DNA from: Site-B1 sp963722665
GTDB taxonomy: Bacteria > Bacteroidota > Bacteroidia > Flavobacteriales > Flavobacteriaceae
Assembly (NCBI GenBank): GCA_963722665.1
Contig: CAVRNW010000020.1
Span: 97,216-161,215 of the forward strand
Direction: 5' to 3'
DNA length: 64,000 nt
The notes under the pieces were generated by a model. It did not search any database. It was given only the letters and a program-made list of their open reading frames with translations, and had not been told where the DNA came from. Shown here piece after piece: positions 62,769 to 64,000 of the stretch. Position numbers and translations under genes: made by a program. Positions within the stretch are counted from its first letter, which is position 1; the number at the start of each line of letters is the position of its first letter.

Positions 62769-62897
62769 TTACGTATAAGAATAGTGCGTTGTTTGTGTGC
62801 GAGGATTTTCCGCAGGAAAATCAGACGTAGCAAACATGCACGACGACTCTTGGTTAAGCACTAAATCTACGCATTATTTTTATGCATGTTAGCCTAG
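62766..62897 (-). repeat. Cassette-type element E8c (palindromic intergenic repeat)
   Basis: Directly after E8b. TTACGTATAAGAATAGTGCG and ACGCATTATTTTTATGCATG pair at about 13 of 16 positions. The ends CGGTTACG and CATGTTAGCC are variants of the CGTT-type and TAACG-type ends. Inner GGATTTTCC/GGAAAATC pair. The next open sequence on the minus strand (62907 stop codon, decayed gene) begins about 10 bp later. Confidence 0.6.
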
Positions 62898-62906
62898 TTT
62901 TTATTT

Positions 62907-63340
62907 ATTCAGCTCGATGTTTGTCCGATAGACAAGGTTCTCCGAATTTTAATTTGTCCAAATTCATAGTCGTCCAAGCGTATTTTTATTATTACTTCGA
63001 ATCATTTCCTTTTTTACAGTTTCAGTGACAAATAATGTCATTCAACCCCCAGTGTCTTCTCGTTCCAAATCTTTAGAATGCGGTTTTTAATCATTTCGCT
63101 CCAAATTCCGTTTGCATTTGGTTATGTTACTTCAGTTTCAGAGTCTTGCAGTGGTTTGGTAAATGTCATATATAAATCAGCATTTGTTCCGATTTGGATC
63201 AAAGTCAGTTTTATAAGAGCCAATTCATCATCTCACTTGAGATAAACATTGTGGTCCGTTAATGGACTATTTTCCAATTTATAATTTCCGTTTCCTTGTC
63301 AATTATTTCCGCCCACATGAGTTTTTTCAGATTTTTTCGT
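62907..63340 (-). pseudogene. Decayed cassette gene
   Basis: No intact frame exists, but protein-like stretches in all three minus-strand frames follow one another: GNGNYKLENSPLTDHNVYL, then DELALIKLTLIQIGTNADLYMTF and TKPLQDSETEV, NANGIWSEMIKNRILKIWNEKT, and NLDKLKFGEPCLSDKHRAE ending in TAA about 10 bp from E8c. Several stops and frame changes are needed, so this is a gene remnant. Its family is not recognised. Its position between E8c and copy B is that of a cassette cargo. Confidence 0.45.
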
Positions 63341-63356
63341 TCGTCCAGAAAATACT

Positions 63357-63452
63357 ATGAAATTTAAAATAAAAATATTCGTTGTTCTTATCGTCGTTCT
63401 CCAATTGGTGCCAACGTCCCGCTATGCGTGGTTACGTTCTGGGTTTTAATTT
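63357..63452 (+). CDS. Truncated signal-peptide ORF running into repeat copy B
   Basis: 31 codons on the plus strand: MKFKIKIFVVLIVVLQLVPT, then residues encoded by the repeat. A basic start and one hydrophobic segment are typical of a signal peptide, but the frame ends inside the repeat, so it would be a truncated secreted-protein gene or a chance frame. Opposite orientation to all other genes of the array. Confidence 0.3.
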
Positions 63453-63696
63453 GGAGTGAATTTATTCACAAAAAAATTAAAAGACAAGTAGAACGTGATC
63501 AAATTACATATAGCGATTGTTGGTGAACGTTTTCCCTCGAAGGGCAGTAAAAGCTGTTTTAGGTACGATTCCCAAGAATGCGAAAAGCTAAATGTGATTT
63601 GGCATAGCGGGACGTTGGAGGAACATTTCCAAAGGGGTGGGAACAACGCAGTTGTGGAGCAACTTTGGTCAGCTTTAGCTGAATGTACTCCAACGG
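63414..63696. repeat. 282-bp repeat, copy B
   Basis: Nearly identical to 62487-62768. Outer arms ACGTCCCGCTATGC (63414-63427) and GCATAGCGGGACGT (63602-63615). The b-type hairpin has TTGGAGGAACATT (63615-63627) facing AATGTACTCCAA (63682-63693), where copy A has GAGTACATT, a one-base indel with a substitution that breaks the perfect pairing. Confidence 0.85.
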
Positions 63697-63890
63697 CTTT
63701 GGCTATGATATCGGCGCAACAATGAGGGCGAAGCTTAGCGTTGGGTTTCCTGCTTTGCAGGAAAAATTAACGTTGGCAGAGCGAGCCCTGGCCGTTTCGC
63801 ATTGTAGCCAAGTTTAATTTTATTTAAATATAGAAAATTTCAAGGAAGTTCTAAAGCAGCGCTGAAGGTAGCTGTTGTTGTACACAGTAT
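63694..63890 (-). repeat. Probable cassette-type element after copy B
   Basis: GGCTTTGGCTATGATATCGG and the far end AGCAGCGCTGAAGGTAGCTG then TTGTTGTACACAGTA resemble the arms of the other c-type elements, though with more mismatches. From 63890 to 64000 I see only a short open frame (22 codons, ending at 63933) that could be the 3' end of a further cassette gene beyond the window. Confidence 0.45.
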
Positions 63891-64000
63891 TTTTTTTAGC
63901 TTTAGCTGCAGATTGTTAATTTAGGTTTATCTTTAACTTACTGATGCTTTGTAAGGTAACTTTTTTATAGTCATTTTATTGCATAGGTGATCTTTATATC

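Noticed and set aside
53160..63890. CRISPR array as explanation of the repeats
   Set aside because: Units are 80-380 bp with palindromic arms, separated by whole genes; no short regular repeats and spacers, and no cas genes.
53125..64000. Insertion sequence or transposon boundaries
   Set aside because: No transposase or integrase frame found; the inverted arms enclose only the element itself, not the genes. A MITE-type origin of the modules is still possible and is listed as a way to refute the cassette reading.
63890..64000. 3' end of another cassette gene
   Set aside because: Only 22 open codons are available before the window edge; too short to support a call.

Overview
The window is AT-rich chromosomal DNA from a member of the Flavobacteriia (phylum Bacteroidota). 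The evidence is the set of family-typical proteins (DUF2807 'head GIN' proteins with PspC and PadR, 2TM-domain kinases, TonB receptor with a CarboxypepD_reg-like N-terminus, OmpA with thrombospondin-type-3 repeats, OxyR/Dps), weak ribosome binding sites, and promoters of the TTTG / TAnnTTTG type. No ribosomal RNA, CRISPR array, transposase or integrase gene was seen.

Layout. 0-5.3 kb holds housekeeping genes: the 5' end of the methylmalonyl-CoA mutase small subunit gene, a FtsB/DivIC-like gene, udk, a PQQ-type sugar dehydrogenase, tRNA-Pro(TGG), a large PLP enzyme of unknown function and a CYTH protein. 5.4-21.6 kb is a hydrogen-metabolism island of two divergent operons around a 169-bp control region. 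Leftward runs hypA, hoxF, a hoxU-hoxY gene fusion, hoxH, a maturation protease, hypB and hypC: a soluble NAD-linked (group 3d type) [NiFe] hydrogenase. Rightward runs a Tat-exported small subunit with the extra cysteines of O2-tolerant enzymes, its large subunit, cytochrome b, a protease, hypF, hypD and hypE: a membrane uptake (group 1d type) hydrogenase. The two operons share one hyp set split between them, and a nickel-permease gene converges on hypE.

21.6-53 kb is ordinary core and accessory genome: trxB; a PadR/PspC/DUF2807 envelope module; oxyR and dps, divergent; ompA; TRIC channel; M3 peptidase; cyclophilin; NUDIX hydrolase; acyltransferase; ECF sigma with a membrane partner; TonB receptor and TonB; a LytS/LytTR-type two-component set with 2TM domains; ppk2; VOC proteins.

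53.1-64 kb is different. About eight unrelated genes, all on the minus strand (two NTF2/SnoaL-like lipoproteins, a DUF3095 cyclase-like protein, a PIN toxin with its antitoxin, a YHYH/EF-hand lipoprotein, an alpha/beta hydrolase, a class C beta-lactamase-like hydrolase), are each followed within about 0-25 bp of the stop codon by a member of one family of 120-210-bp imperfect-palindrome elements. The elements have complementary end arms, a conserved outer CGTTGTTGTG-type end and, on the other side, CTAACG-type ends. This is the architecture of an integron-like gene-cassette array lacking a visible integrase (CALIN-like). Three of the gaps carry extra long-stem hairpins abutting head to tail, and a 282-bp block is duplicated. 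This array is the most novel part of the window.

Quality note: five genes (hypF, a DUF2141 gene, ompA, the DUF3095 gene and the YHYH gene) are each broken by one small indel, mostly at short homopolymers. They otherwise read through perfectly, so sequencing or assembly errors are likely.
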